In this document: positions 1-11,721 of the stretch, in pieces | Layout of the letters: every line of letters starts with the position of its first letter | How positions within the stretch are numbered: position 1 is the stretch's first letter | Source: Mantis religiosa | Lineage: Eukaryota > Arthropoda > Insecta > Mantodea > Mantidae | Length of the DNA: 64,000 nucleotides | Reading direction: 5' to 3' | NCBI GenBank assembly: GCA_030765055.1 | Contig: CM060947.1 | Coordinates: 101,433,304 to 101,497,303 of the forward strand | The notes under the pieces: model-generated | Told to the model about the DNA's origin: nothing | The model's input: only the letters and a program-made list of their open reading frames with translations | Database searches by the model: none | Translations under genes and position numbers: made by a program

Positions 1-278
1 TAAGTTGTGATAAATTCCAACTTCTTGTTAATGTACAAAAAAATTAATTCTAGCCCAGTTCTCATATGACGCATAAGCAACGAGATGCTTATTGGTAGCT
101 CATTCTATGCATTCAAAAGAACTTTATGTAAACCACGGTTCCACATTAGTGTTCAATATCTACCCCACAAGGATATTGGAAAATGACGCGCATCAGTGGA
201 GTGAAATATAAAAATTCTGATGTTTTGCATTCGTATGACTTCTCTACCCTTTACAAACTACAAGTTATTAATTTATTA

Positions 279-1532
279 GTGTGTCAAGAAAGTACCGGGA
301 GTTGATCATATAAACATCTCTCAGAACAGCGGATTCGAAAATACTGTTGTCGCTAAGCTGGTACATCTTTCCTCTATACCCACGCGGAGTCTGATTGTCA
401 TTTGTCATATAGTTTGTTTACATGGCGGCATTTTGTTAGTGCATCTCAAAGGTGTGTTGCGATTTTACAATGAATTCTCCCTCATGTTTTCTGTCTACTG
501 AAAACGGGTGTCTCGAAGTGGTAACTTGAGTTTTTGAACGAGAAAGAAGTCGGCCGGAGTCAGATCAGGTGAATACGCTAGCCTTTCGATGAGATTTATT
601 GAGGATTTGTTTTGACAGAAATTCGTTCACAATGATAGCCTTGTGAGCTGGGGCGCTATCGTAGTGCAGAATCCATGAGTTGTTTTTCCACAAATTTGGT
701 CTTTAGCGCCGTATTAGTTCTCTCAAACGCGGCATAACGCTCTTTATTAACCGACTGGTATTCTTGAAAGAATTCTGAGTGCACGACATCATGATAAAAG
801 AGAACTTTCAACATGACTTTCAGTTTTGATTGAGTTTGATATACCCTTTTGGGTTTCGGATCAGCTGGAAGGAGCCACTCGGAAACTTATTGACTGGTTT
901 ACGTGTCAGACTCACGTCTCACCACCAATTACAATGCGTTTCATGAATGTGGGGTCGGAGTTGTCTCGGTGTAGCACGTCTTCAGCGATCCTTACGCGAT
1001 TGAGTTTTTGCAGAAAATTCAAGTCTTTCGGAAATAATCGAGTGGCAACACGTGTCATGATAAACAATCTTTAAAATGGTACGAATCGATCCATGAGACA
1101 CAGAACGTTCAGCGGCAATCTCCCTCAGACGTAATTGACGATTTCAGACACCATTTCCTTCACTTAGCGATATTCAGCTCAGTTGAAACTGTTGACGGCC
1201 GACCAGAGCGAGGCAAATCTTCCATCGAATTCTTTTCGATTCACTGTACCACTTATGCACGTGTTTTTTTATAAAGTCGATTCACTGTAAGCCCTATGTT
1301 ACATTTTCAGCGATTGGGCACACGAAACATAATTTGAAATGCAAAATTTGAGACACATGCTTTGTTCAATTCTTTCTTTGTTTCCTTGTAAACAAACTAG
1401 ATGACAGATGACAATCATACTCCGCCTGGGTATAGAAGAAAGATGTACCAATATAGCGACAATAATAATTTGAATTTCCTCTTATACAAGATTTTTATAT
1501 GATTAATTCCCAGTACTTTCTTGTCAGAATGT
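279..1532 (-). mobile_element. mariner-like DNA transposon, decayed
   Basis: The two ends are imperfect inverted repeats of at least 140 bp. The left end reads TGTCAAGAAAGTACCGGGAG and the reverse complement of the right end reads GACAAGAAAGTACTGGGA, followed by long shared sequence. TA dinucleotides lie close to both ends, as expected of Tc1/mariner. The minus strand between them carries the C-terminal part of a mariner transposase at about 430-690, with traces of the segment before the third catalytic aspartate (YSPDLTPADFFL-like) and of the preceding HYDSAPAHK-like motif. Stops and frameshifts interrupt it throughout, so it cannot encode an active enzyme. Plus-strand open frames in this interval are antisense artefacts. 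Known for the family: cut-and-paste transposition by a DDD transposase. Exact ends differ by a few bases between the two arms. Confidence 0.85.
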
Positions 1533-2289
1533 ATATATCCTTATAAAGTGGAAATGGAATTCAGGAGGCTTTAAGCGACAACCAAGTAGCCTCAGAATTG
1601 ATCCTACATGATGGCGTGAAATAGCATTCTATTTGCATGGCCAAGAGACAAAAAGGGATGAATAAATTATCGGAATCTGAAAATTCAAACATATAAAAGG
1701 GATTATCTCGGAAATGGTTATTTTCACAAAAACAAGTTATTCTACATATGTTGTGAGCTTTAACGATCTATATGTTTGTACAATATATCTTACGGTTTAT
1801 AACTTAAGCAGTAGTCATTCATTTTGAAGAGGAACTTCATGGGTTATTCCAAGAAAATTCAAGATTCACATTTATTTTTCACGAAACCATCTTAAACATA
1901 TGGTATTTTAAAACAAATCCTTAAAATGTTTGCGATAAATCAAAATTCTTGAAAAATTTTTCATGTAAGCGTAGCTTGGGAAGAAAGGAAAAATCCTTGA
2001 ACTGCATCTTTGGAAAATGTATCAAGTTCGGTATTTAGGTGACTTTTTGTGTGAGTTATGCTATTCTTCCTCTATCTATCTCTTTAAATGTCTATGTCTC
2101 AGCCACATAGGTCACTATCAAAGCGTTGGGAGGAACACGTTACCTCTTCTAGTCACCGTCAGTACATAATATAGAAAGTAAAACAAATATTTTATGGGCA
2201 GTATTATCAAAAAATGTAAAAATATATAGCTATTCCTAGAGTCCCAAAAAAGCTCCTTGGGAAACATTTTTGTAAACTGCAGTGTTAGT
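1533..2289. other. unassigned AT-rich sequence
   Basis: I see no gene, repeat boundary or RNA signal here. Short A/T runs only. Confidence 0.4.
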
Positions 2290-3147
2290 GATGCATCATT
2301 CAGTTAGGTACACACAAAGCATTGATCCAGAAGAAGAAACTGTGATGATAAATCTGAAGCAGCAAGTGCAACAAATGTCCAAGTGCAATTATGTCGGATT
2401 TAATAATAATAGCGAAGGGTCCTCGATACTTGAGATAACAGATACCTCAATACTCACATACATGGTATCGACATCGAACGATACTTCGGAAAATCGTTCG
2501 GTAATTTTTGAAAATTCGTTGGTGATTAAACAATTTTTATTTTATTTTAAAATAAAAAAAATATTATTGCCGTAAGTAGAACATTGCAGGGTCGAGAAAT
2601 TACCAGGAACGTAGTACCTGCACAGTAACATTATGAAAGAAAATAACTGTGCGTCAAATTCAGTGCCAGTTACCAGTTTCCAAGAAGAAATCACTGCATA
2701 TGTCAGTGACGATTTGTCACCTCGTGTTTATAATGCACTGGATTACTGAAAAACAAATACAACATTTCCAAAACTAAAAAAAAATTGTATTCCATTTGCA
2801 ACAGGTTTCTCTGAAAGACTATTTAGAATAACAGGACTCATATATGACAGAAACAAATGGAGCTGAGCCCGAAAGAGCGAAAACACTAGTACTTTTGAAC
2901 AAAAACTTATAAAAGTGGACTGTTTTGCTATTAAATATCTAATGTAGATTTTAAAACTAAGAACACTGATGGCTTTAAATTTATCCTCATTAAATATTTG
3001 CACCTTTTAATTTTATTGGCATTATATAGTGCTCCCAACATTCTGTTTTATATTGAAACTAGAAGTAGAAATGTCGGTATCGAGTATCCAAGTATCCTGT
3101 GTCGTTGAAAATATCGCGCATCGGTATCGAGTATCAACCAATCCCTG
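2290..3147 (+). mobile_element. hAT transposon relic (C-terminal dimerisation region)
   Basis: The plus strand from about 2632 to 2913 encodes the conserved hAT C-terminal region in two frames: an LDYW-type motif with the W replaced by a stop, then FPKLKK, then SERLFRITG (family pattern S-ERLFS-AG), then PERAKTLVLLNKNL (family pattern PE-v-mLiFLn-NL). One frameshift and two stops break it. The upstream frame at 2282-2575 (LKQQVQQM) may be the preceding linker of the same transposase. The right end probably lies at 3147 (CAATCCCTG), where the reverse complement CAGGGATTGG looks like a hAT terminus. No matching left terminus is convincing, so the left boundary is approximate. Non-functional. 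Confidence 0.7.
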
Positions 3148-3287
3148 ATACATACACATTCTAATCATGATTAATAAATATTATCACAATCGAAGCTGAA
3201 TAATACAAAGAGATTAATACTTTTCACTTCAAAAGGCTCAAAGAAATTTTAATACACTCCCATAGATGGCAGTGTATTCATTGATAT

Positions 3288-3761
3288 TGTCGCAAGCCAT
3301 TATTTACGATCGCGCGGCTTGTTTAGACAAAGGAACTGATAGGCGGCTAGCGTTCACAAAGCGCCGACAACGATAGCGCCGATAAACAACAGACGGATAG
3401 TGTATCACAGATGTGAAAGACTTGCCGGCACAGATATGATTTCCGTTTGGAAGGTTCTAGTGATATCGTGATTGACAGAGAGAAGTTGGTTTCTTGTTTG
3501 TACTCGAAAGCTCTCGAATTTATGAATGAGTTATATAAGCGATTCTGACGCGCCAGCAGTCAGTTGTAAAGGTGTAACAAGAGTGCTGTTGTAACGAGAG
3601 CTAATGAGAACGTTGTTATTGTCATCAACCTTGGTAGATTGTGGTGTGTATGTGACGTAATGTTGCTACGTGAGAAGTGAACAGTGTATTTCTACGAAAA
3701 TAAAGAACGATTTTAATTTCTGCAAATTGAACTTTTAATTCTACGAACCCACAAAGTCACA
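3288..3761 (+). mobile_element. solo LTR, Gypsy-like family
   Basis: A 474-bp block begins TGTCGCAAGCC and ends CACAAAGTCACA, giving the TG...CA ends of an LTR. It is homologous to reverse-oriented blocks at 32999-33449, 39038-40071 and, more distantly, 7179-7565. An AATAAA-containing segment (AAAATAAAGAACG near 3698) sits shortly before the 3' end and fits an LTR polyadenylation region. The flanking 4-mers are ATAT and ATTT, a possible decayed target duplication. No gag or pol lies beside it, so it is best read as a solo LTR. Superfamily assignment is by inference from the 4-bp duplication seen at a sister copy. Confidence 0.75.
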
Positions 3762-5148
3762 ATTTTAAGGAATTTGGTAACGACGTTGCTTTTACTTTGA
3801 ACTACGAACAACCTTAAAATAATCCGTATTGTATTAAAAGTTTACGTTTCAAGCCCTTTAAAAAGCTTTATTTCCATGCTGAAAAATACTGGAAAATGGC
3901 TGGTAATAAAATATGCAGTTTGCTCTGCCCTAAGTGTCACCTTCTTAGCACTTCTTTTGCATTTTTGGTTGACTAGTTGCTTGTCTCTTTCCAAAGGATG
4001 CACAGAGATTAACAAGGAAATTAAGTTATCCATGTTCTTAACACCGGAAGGTTAATAATTATCATAAATATTAACAAATTTGACGATGTTATTCCATTTA
4101 TTTAATAACGTTTTTTTACTCCTAGGCTCATATTAGTGTAATTATGCAATAACTATTATAGTAATCATAATAATAGCATAAAATCATAATGCTATGTAAT
4201 ACTACAAACTAATGAGTAAAGTGTATATAATTTGTTGACTGATCTAGCTAAAGCAATTGGCAAATATGTAGATAAAACAGTTATTCTTGTAATTTTTCCA
4301 TCAAATGAAATCTGATTCTTGGAAGTACGCCACGCAGTTTGTGTCGGTACATTTATCGGTAAATCCATTGATATTGGAGTTCGTCTCCCCGACTGTTTTG
4401 GAAGAAACCTTTAAGATATTGTGGTCATGCACAATTTTATGCTACTTCAACCATTTTAAGCACCCATCCCACCACAAGGTCAAGGTCAAACAATCTCTAA
4501 TTGCTAATCTAATCAGCAATATTAATTTAAGAGAAAGAGAGACAGAGAGCACCCACTCTCTCCTTTCCTTCACTCTTAATTTCAAAATCGCTGACTGCTT
4601 CATTTTATTTCTTGGAATTTTTTCCAAGTCATTCGAAGAGATTGCTTGAAAGAGACAGTTATATACATAGAATTACTTCAGTCACTGCTCAGAGTACTAG
4701 TTTATGTTAGAAACCTTCGATTAGAGAAGTATGTCTTCAATTAACTTAGATTAATTCGGAAAGCAAAATAAGAAGTTACCAAGAGAGGATTTTTACCTTC
4801 TCTTTTTCTCGTGGTTTCTCCTTGTTCGCCTGTTTCAATAGAAGGATCCAAAATCACACATACAGAAAAAAGTGAATGACACCAGAGTATCTCATTTACA
4901 ACGTATATGTAAAAGTAATCATAAGATCACGGTAAATCTACTTGCAGATTAAACTAAGGTATTCAAACTTCAGGATAGCCTAAGGCTCCATCGTGAACCA
5001 TTTCCGCTTAAGGAAGCACATTTCTTTCTACAGTGATTGAGTATGTAAATATTTAAGTGTTTTATTACTTTAAGGTTTTATTTTTTTATGAAAATATGCG
5101 TCGTTTAAATATAACAATGTGTATAAATACAAATGTATTATTTTATCA
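3762..5148. other. unassigned sequence
   Basis: No gene or recognised repeat. A short purine-rich GAGAAAGAGAGACAGAGAG stretch lies near 4532. Small open frames here have no recognisable domain. Confidence 0.4.
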
Positions 5149-6254
5149 TGACAGAAATCATGCGCGGTAGGGATGAGTAGCAACTGTGGTGGGGATAGTG
5201 CACCTATCGTCACAATGCGTCGCACACGTAAGAATACGAGAGGGGAGTACCGTGCACAAGCAGTCTAAAGACATATCTTACACTCGAAGCCAGTATTACA
5301 GCTGTTATAAACCAAGTTGTAATTCTTACTATAGTAGTAATCTCCACGCCTTTGTTGGATCTTAAACAGTACATAGGCGTTTGGAACAAACCCTGTTCTC
5401 TCCCAGCAGGGATGATAACCAACTGTCGACCTTTCAACATCGCTGCAGAGTCCCTGTAACGAATTTCACTCCAGGCATATAGTCTAGTTTGTGCTGAATT
5501 GATTTAAGTTTCATCCATATAAACTATATAAACTTCGCTGTGATATCTCTGAATATTTAGTAAATATTTAAGCCTTTTCGCGCGTAGGCTACGATGATAG
5601 ATTAAAATTTGTCTGTCACGCTTAGTTTTCTTTTTCCTTTTTAATATAAGTCATAGCTTCAAAAGAACTCTTCTTAATGTTGAAACACTGCCTTGGAAGT
5701 CGGTAGAATTTTGAAGCTTCATAAGCACTTTCTTCAGAGTTGGTCTTTGTTTTTCTTGTTTTAAAAAATATTCGCAGTTCGCCTAGATACTTTTTAATTA
5801 AAACATCCAAATTAGATTCTGTGAATGTTTTTAATCTTTGTTTACTGAGTATAGAGAAGGACGTTGTTGCACTAGCACCAATGGCTTTTCTTTCCTTAAT
5901 AACTCACCTAAACTGCTTTCAGACGGAACTGTTGCCTCAGAAGCCGTTTCCCAGATTTTTGTAGCAGAACCGGACCATTGTTTCTTTTTTATAAATCTAT
6001 AAATGTTGGTTATTACTTCTCGTGTTTTTAAATGTAGCACCTTATTTATAATGTGCTGCTAGGAGGCGTCATTTCTAAATGCTCTCTTGGAACCAGCAGA
6101 CACGCACATTTTGAAACAAGCTGTAGTACCGAGTAGCTCTGCACTTGTTTACTTGCTCGCAACTGATACGCAACTAAACTGCCCTCCCCTCCAGTTGCAA
6201 CCGTTCTGAAGTGTACTCGTCCAGATACTACTGCGCATTGCTCTCCATCTGTCA
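5149..6254 (-). mobile_element. Tc1/mariner-superfamily DDE transposon, decayed
   Basis: Reading the minus strand from 6040 leftward, the N-terminal helix-turn-helix part (open frame 6040-5831) is followed near 5470-5620 by a catalytic-core segment ending in VYMDET, which matches the VYxDET first-aspartate motif of an arthropod DDE_3-type transposase family. After that comes a segment (about 5440-5370) like the family's LIIVHAGGEQGF block, here QLVIIPAGREQGLF. Several frameshifts and a stop directly after DET disable it, and the third acidic segment is lost. The ends carry indel-containing inverted repeats: TGACAGA...ATGCGCGGTAG on the left, and the reverse complement TGACAGA...ATGCGCAGTAG on the right, continuing to a shared GCAACTG plus G-rich block. 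Family assignment is from memory of conserved motifs. Confidence 0.75.
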
Positions 6255-6599
6255 AGATATAAAAGTACATCTGTACTGCGTTGTTTTCTCCACAACATAT
6301 GTCCTATTAAATTAATGTTTTAAGGTAAAGTTTTCATAGTTGTCTTACAGGCTGGCCAACAACAGTGACTTTGTATTATTTTACTAATTGTTAACAGTAT
6401 TTGGAATGTGCCTTTAAAATGCATGGTGAAGTTGCAACTGCTACTGAAGTGCAATCCTTTATTATGAGTCTAATGCGCTGCTAAAATATCCTATGTTACT
6501 AAAAGAAGTACGGACGTTCAAGGCATATGAAAGTTGTCGCACCAAAACTACAGCGAATCATATATTTGCCCCTCCTATTTAGCCATATCAAGTGTGGAT
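6255..6599. other. unassigned sequence
   Basis: No gene or repeat recognised between the DDE element and the LINE tail. Confidence 0.4.
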
Positions 6600-7178
6600 A
6601 TACACATTTTTTATTTATTTGATTAGATCGGTCAGCAATAATACATGCTTTGCAGATCTGGGAGAACAGATACAAAATAATTATAGAGGTAGGACAGTGT
6701 GACCCCTCTGAACTAATACAAATGTGTTACTGCACTAATATAAATGTGATACTGAACTAATAAAATGGTATACATACTTCAATAGTGAGAATTTATACAG
6801 CACAAAAGAAGAATAGAAAAGCAAATGTGGAACAGTAGATCATTCAGAAGTAGAAGTGTCATCACTGTAAAGCAGATCCTGTGGTAGTCGGCGATTCAGT
6901 CGCGCTGGCCGGCGACTTGGGACGCCGATGTTATACGTCACAGCTCCTGAAACGTGGCGTAGGTTGTAGAAGAAACGTCGAGCAATCTGTCGGATGAAAT
7001 GGTGGAGAAGAAGAAGTCCCAGCACGTAATGCAGCTGCTGGTTGTGGACAAAGCAAGGAGCATTGGTGGCGATTCGCAGGAATCGACTCTGAATGGCCTG
7101 TAGACGCCTTAGGTGACAAGTACTGGCAGCCCCCCAGACCTGGCAGGTATAAGTAATAAGAGGTTGAACCAGAGATTT
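6600..7178 (-). mobile_element. Jockey-type LINE, 5'-truncated 3' end
   Basis: On the minus strand from 7178 down to about 6840 the C-terminal end of a non-LTR reverse transcriptase is readable with a frameshift. It starts at DKSLVQPLITY, goes on to VWGAAST, RLQAIQSRFLRI and NAPCFVHNQQLH, and then continues as the open frame 7025-6840 (HFIRQIARRFFYNLRH...). These match the end of Jockey-clade ORF2 (Y-slirPiltYg-pvWg, lq-iQnk-LR-i-napwyvrn--lh). The remaining 240 bp towards 6600 would be 3' UTR; I cannot place the exact 3' end or a target duplication. The polymerase domain itself is absent. Its 5' end directly abuts the LTR block at 7179. Confidence 0.8.
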
Positions 7179-7565
7179 GTCTTTTCAACAAAAACACTCT
7201 CAGCTGTTCTCTGCTTACAATGTTTACAACTCACTGTTTTAAAACAGCTAACTTTGCGAGCCGTTACGTCCTTAAGTACCTAATTCGTAAGTCTAGATTG
7301 TTATACAATAAGCCAGAACCCGAACAATCTCTATCAATCCAGAAATTTCTGGAAGAATAAAGAAACCAAATATTCTATCTCATTCTAGAAGCGTAACTTA
7401 ATCTATGCCGGCGAGTCCTTTACCTCAGTTATCTTTGCTTGCCGGCGCTTGTTTGCAATAGCCGCTCTATCATTAACTGCTTAGCAAGGCTCGTCATTAC
7501 CATGAAACTTTATCCGCCGACTGTCCTCATATTGCGCCGAAACCTTTATGCCTGGAGCCGTGACA
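7179..7565 (-). mobile_element. LTR fragment, divergent relative of the solo LTR family
   Basis: The segment shares CTTTTCAAC...ACTCTCAGCTGTTC and GCGTAACTTAATCT-TGCCGG with the reverse LTR at 32999-33449. It ends CCGTGACA, the reverse complement of TGTCACGG, which corresponds to the TGTCGCG start of its relatives. The distal part that should precede 7179 is missing; the truncated LINE stands in its place. Considerable divergence in the middle suggests a separate subfamily or an older insertion. No internal retrotransposon genes are adjacent. Confidence 0.65.
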
Positions 7566-8676
7566 ATATTTAATGTCTAGAAATTGATTGTGGCGGTTTG
7601 TGTTGGGACTATTGTGCACATAATGTCACGAATTTGTAGTAAATCAGCTTCATCGGAGCAAACTCTCAAGTTGGAAAGCGAATTACTGGTTTGGGCAATT
7701 TTGATAATCACATTTTTCGGTTTAGCAACATCATTCTTTTAAGGATGTTTAATGTGCTGTTGGCTTACGGAAATAATGGACGGTGTTATATATGTTAAAC
7801 GTGCCCTGATGCGTAGTTACCTCCGCACAGGACTGCTACCTCTGGCAACAGCGCACAACATTGTTGTTTAAAGAACATTATAATTCATTAGGATAGTATA
7901 TAAGTTTTTATATGTAATTAAGTGTCGTATTTTCTTTAGTAAGGTCAGAAGGTATTCGAAAGAGGTGATGTGCTAATCCTATCTGTAGTTTGAAGAGAAC
8001 CTTCTTTAGAATCTTCTTGCTCATTAGCATCTATTTTCTAGCCGTGCTATACCAGGAAAGAGGGGGATGTACTAAATTTGAAAAAAAAGAAACGAGAGTA
8101 TTTCATTGCAGTGAAAGAAGTGCGCTCAGCATAACATTTGCGTGAGAGGGCAGTGTGACATTGTTTAATGCATGCAAACCCCTAGCCTGGTGGAAGAGGC
8201 TCCAACGCTTTCTTCAGATAACGGAGTGCAGGACGTTTTGCATGCAAAAATAATTACTGCATACAACTCAGCTTGCTACCATATATTACGGTCTCCAACC
8301 GTGAATGCGGCTACGCTACCCAACACTCATCTGTTCTCCGCTGGGAGCTCTTTGAACACAGGAAATTAACCCAAGTATTTGCAATGCTTATTCATATACT
8401 CCTTATATACTTGATATTTTGTTTGCTGTCAAAACTTAGTTTTGATTCTGCATTTATTTATAGCAGTTGTAGTCAGTGGCTATATTATCATGACTTAGGT
8501 ACAATTATACATAGAACTATTTTTTGTTAAAATGACAACGATTTTTGAGTGTAAGTAATATACGTAACATTAAATATAACTACAGATGTTTAGTTGGTCG
8601 TTTACCTTGGATACTTTAAAAAACAGCATGGTAGACTTAAACAACGTTATATAATTTGATCATTTTAAAAAGGTTA
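7566..8676. other. unassigned sequence
   Basis: No gene or recognised repeat. Small open frames at 8172-8530 show no domain. Confidence 0.4.
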
Positions 8677-8688
8677 ACACCTGTTGCA
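8677..8688 (+). repeat. left target-site duplication of LINE
   Basis: ACACCTGTTGCA here recurs exactly at 10107-10118, bracketing the LINE fragment. Confidence 0.85.
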
Positions 8689-10106
8689 TGACTTAGTAGT
8701 TGGTTCTATATCTGTTGGAGGGCTGAGAAGGGCAATTGAAGCAAAAAGTAGTTATTGCCAAAAATGGGAGTTGAAAGTTAACGAAAAGAAAACGAAGATC
8801 ATGGTTTTTAAGAAAGGTTATAGATTGCGTAAAGATGAGAAATGGGAGATAAATGGAAGAAAAATAGAGGTCGTAAAGAAATTTGATTATCTGGGGATAA
8901 GATTGAGCTGTGATGGTAAATTGACTGAACAGAAAAAATTGGCTCTAGCAAAAGGTAAAATGGCCACGAGTATTGTAAGAGTATGTTTAAGGAAATTACC
9001 TGACATTAATGTCAAATGACTGGAAAGGATCTATACTGCCATAGTAGAAAATAAGATGTTGCATGGGGTAGAGATATGGGCAGTGGATGAAGCATGGGAA
9101 GAGATGGACGTTATTAACTGATCTTTCTGTAAATATATTTTGGGCTTCCCGGTAGCTTCACCAATGGTGCAGCACAATTAGAGTTGGGAAGACATTCAAC
9201 AAGGGTTAAAATTGTCTCAAGGGTATTTATTGAAATATCTATACAGATTTACCAATTTGGAGGAAAGCAATATTATCAAGGAATGTTTTCTTTTGCAGAT
9301 GAGAAGCAAATGGGGAGAGCCTTGGGCGCAAAAAGTAAGGGAACTGATGGAACAGATAGGTATGGGACATATTTGGAGAAAAGAGGAGTATTATTTTAGG
9401 GGCTTTTGGAAATTGGTAGAATTAAGGCTGGAAGATTTAGACTGCAAAGTTATATTTACCAGTGTAAGGGAGAAAAGATCATTGAGGACATATAGAGAAA
9501 TAAAGACAGTGTGGGGGAGGGAGAAGTACATAGATGTGTGTAATAAGTCAGGGCGAGAAGGATTTGCCTGGGCAAGGACAGGTGTTACAAATTTGAAATG
9601 TATTAGATATGAAAAGGATACAGGGAAATGCCCAATGTGTGGAGAAGAGGATACAGATTGACATAGTATACTTTATTGCAAACAAACAAAGATATGGAGA
9701 GAATAAATTTGGCAACAAAAGTGGGACAGTTTTAGGGATGCGGGGGAGGTATTAATAATAAAGAAAATGTTATTGGTAAAAGGGGAAAAGAATGTAAGAA
9801 ATAAAGGTGAATATCTGGGGAAAGTTAGAGAGAAATGGTTAAGATTGATGAAGAATAATTAACAACTAAGGGCTGGAAAATTAGAACGAGGGATACAAGG
9901 GAGAGGAGGGTCATAAATACACGGAAAACCAGGGGTTATGTGTACTGAGACCGAGACTTGGGGCAAGCAGGTAGGAAGGGTAGACTAGATTTGAATAAGT
10001 CATTTTGTTATTGTGTGACAGAAATGTTACAAATGTCAATGTATCAATGAAATAGTATGTACAAGAAAGATGAGAAATAAATATTAATACACCTTCAAAT
10101 ACTAAT
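8689..10106 (+). mobile_element. 5'-truncated non-LTR retrotransposon (copy 1)
   Basis: The insertion starts inside the codons of the reverse-transcriptase YADD box: only the last D and the following LVVGS survive. After this come the thumb-like WELKVNEKKTKIMVFKKG and KKFDYLGIRLS segments that follow YADD in LINEs. A frameshift near 9005 and further stops lead to a second open stretch at 9212-9661 with a lysine/arginine-rich region and a C-terminal zinc-knuckle, CPMCGEEDTD-stop-HSILYC (C-x2-C...H-x4-C). The 3' end is A-rich with AATAAA near 10076. The exact 12-bp flanking duplications show target-primed reverse transcription of a truncated copy. It cannot encode a working polymerase. The clade is not certain. 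The C-terminal region is closely similar in plan to the copy at 59700-60480. Confidence 0.9.
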
Positions 10107-10118
10107 ACACCTGTTGCA
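10107..10118 (+). repeat. right target-site duplication of LINE
   Basis: ACACCTGTTGCA, identical to 8677-8688. Confidence 0.85.
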
Positions 10119-10220
10119 AATTTACGCCCGTTCAAGGCTATCGGCAAGCCATGTATTCCACACTTGGTACAGTCATCATTGTACTGCAATCAGTCCTCAG
10201 TAACGTGATAAACAGATAAG

Positions 10221-11107
10221 TAGGGTTAGGAAGTTGAGGAAAAATCATTTTCCCCTTACCGTCTGAAGAAGAGGCCCAATATTGTTAATTAAGGGTAAAC
10301 TATTGGTCAGAAAAAGGCGGATTTTATTTGTTCTTTTTTGCCTTTTTAGCTATTTTTTATTTGAAGGTCCTTTTTGAGAATGTTTATTTGTCCCTTTTAG
10401 CTATTTTAGGACTTAACAATCCTTTTTCATAGCATTCTTGTCTCGTTTAATGATCATTTTGCAACTTTTATTTCTTTTGACCATCTTCTTCCTGTTCAAA
10501 GGAGCCTAGAGTAAATTCTAATTTCTTTTAACTAATACGCACTCTGAGACTGACTACAGCAAGTAATAAGTGAGAGGAACCTTTCTATTGTATTCTAGTC
10601 ATTAGCACCAGTAGAGGACCTAGTAAACCCTCTCTAAATATCACGTTATGTATCTCCATGATTTTACTTGTTTCAAGTATGCACCAACGACATTCCTGTA
10701 TATGGAGAGAAGTTTTACAGTGTTTTCACAACACAATGTCAGAAAAAGAGATCCTTGACATCTAAGAATTTAGAGACGACTGTTATGATATACTGCAACG
10801 CCAACTGAGAGAAGTTTTCTCAAATTGAATTTCTGTAACCCAAGAGTGGTTAAGCCAAATATGATTTCCATTTCTTTCCCCAGATTGTCTATTGCTGGTT
10901 GCTGAATTAAAAGAAGCACTTCTGACATCTAGTTTTTCTCGCTGCACATGTTGCATATCACTTGAATGTTGTAGTTTCAAGCTTATTCATTAAATACAGT
11001 TGAAACTTAATTTATTAATTTTTATATATCACTTCTTTACGTCCATTTTACCAATCTTTAAGCTCTTTTTGGGGTATTTTAGGTCATTTTAAAACTTCCT
11101 AGTCCTA
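10221..11107 (-). mobile_element. hAT deletion derivative
   Basis: The left end TAGGGTTAGGAAGTT and the reverse complement of the right end TAGGACTAGGAAGTT are inverted repeats. They are flanked by the 8-mers CAGATAAG (10213-10220) and CTGATAAG (11108-11115), 7 of 8 identical, the duplication length typical of hAT. At 887 bp it is far shorter than a full hAT element. A minus-strand open frame (10980-10783) might be a remnant of an N-terminal BED-type zinc-finger region (QHSSDMQHVQREK), but without clear cysteines this is only a suggestion. No catalytic motifs are visible. It is best viewed as a non-autonomous element. Confidence 0.75.
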
Positions 11108-11115
11108 CTGATAAG

Positions 11116-11721
11116 AGTAATTTGACAGTAAGTACATTGAAGAGGAGGATAATGTAATAGGAGGAATGAATTCATGAGGATGAAGTGCCTAATACCAAGG
11201 CTCCTAAGGGTAACTTGGTGCTTGTGCGAAGAACTGTTAAAGAGATATCACTGTTTATAATGACTACATATTGCATGTAGTTCATTGGTTGAGGTGATCA
11301 GCCAGACTTCTTTCCACTTTTGGCAGTTGTTGATGAAGCTAATAAAATCATGATACAGAAAACTACAGTTAGTAATAGTAGCTGGATGCCTTGTGGTCAC
11401 TTTGGCTGCTTCGTCCTGAGATTCCTATATATGAAGGTGTCCGCTGTAATTGAGTTTTCACTTATGAACGCTGTTTAACTGTTGTGCTTCTTAGCGTTCC
11501 ATTTTATGTTAAGTGTAAAAGACTGCCTGAAGTTCTTTTACGTGTCGTAAATATTTACACGGGACAACTAGCTTTACTTCCCTTACGAAAAAGGATTCTA
11601 AGGACTTTTACGACAGAAAAAGTGTTTTTCCTTCCACCCGCGACTTCGGAAGAGGCTAGCATATTACCGTTAGATCACGGAGGAAAACATGTAGGAGACC
11701 AGAGAGTTATTAGGAGATCTC
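11116..11721. other. unassigned sequence
   Basis: No gene or repeat recognised up to the SINE. Confidence 0.4.

Noticed and set aside
826..1074. 82-residue open frame on the plus strand
   Set aside because: Antisense to the mariner transposase relic; no domain.
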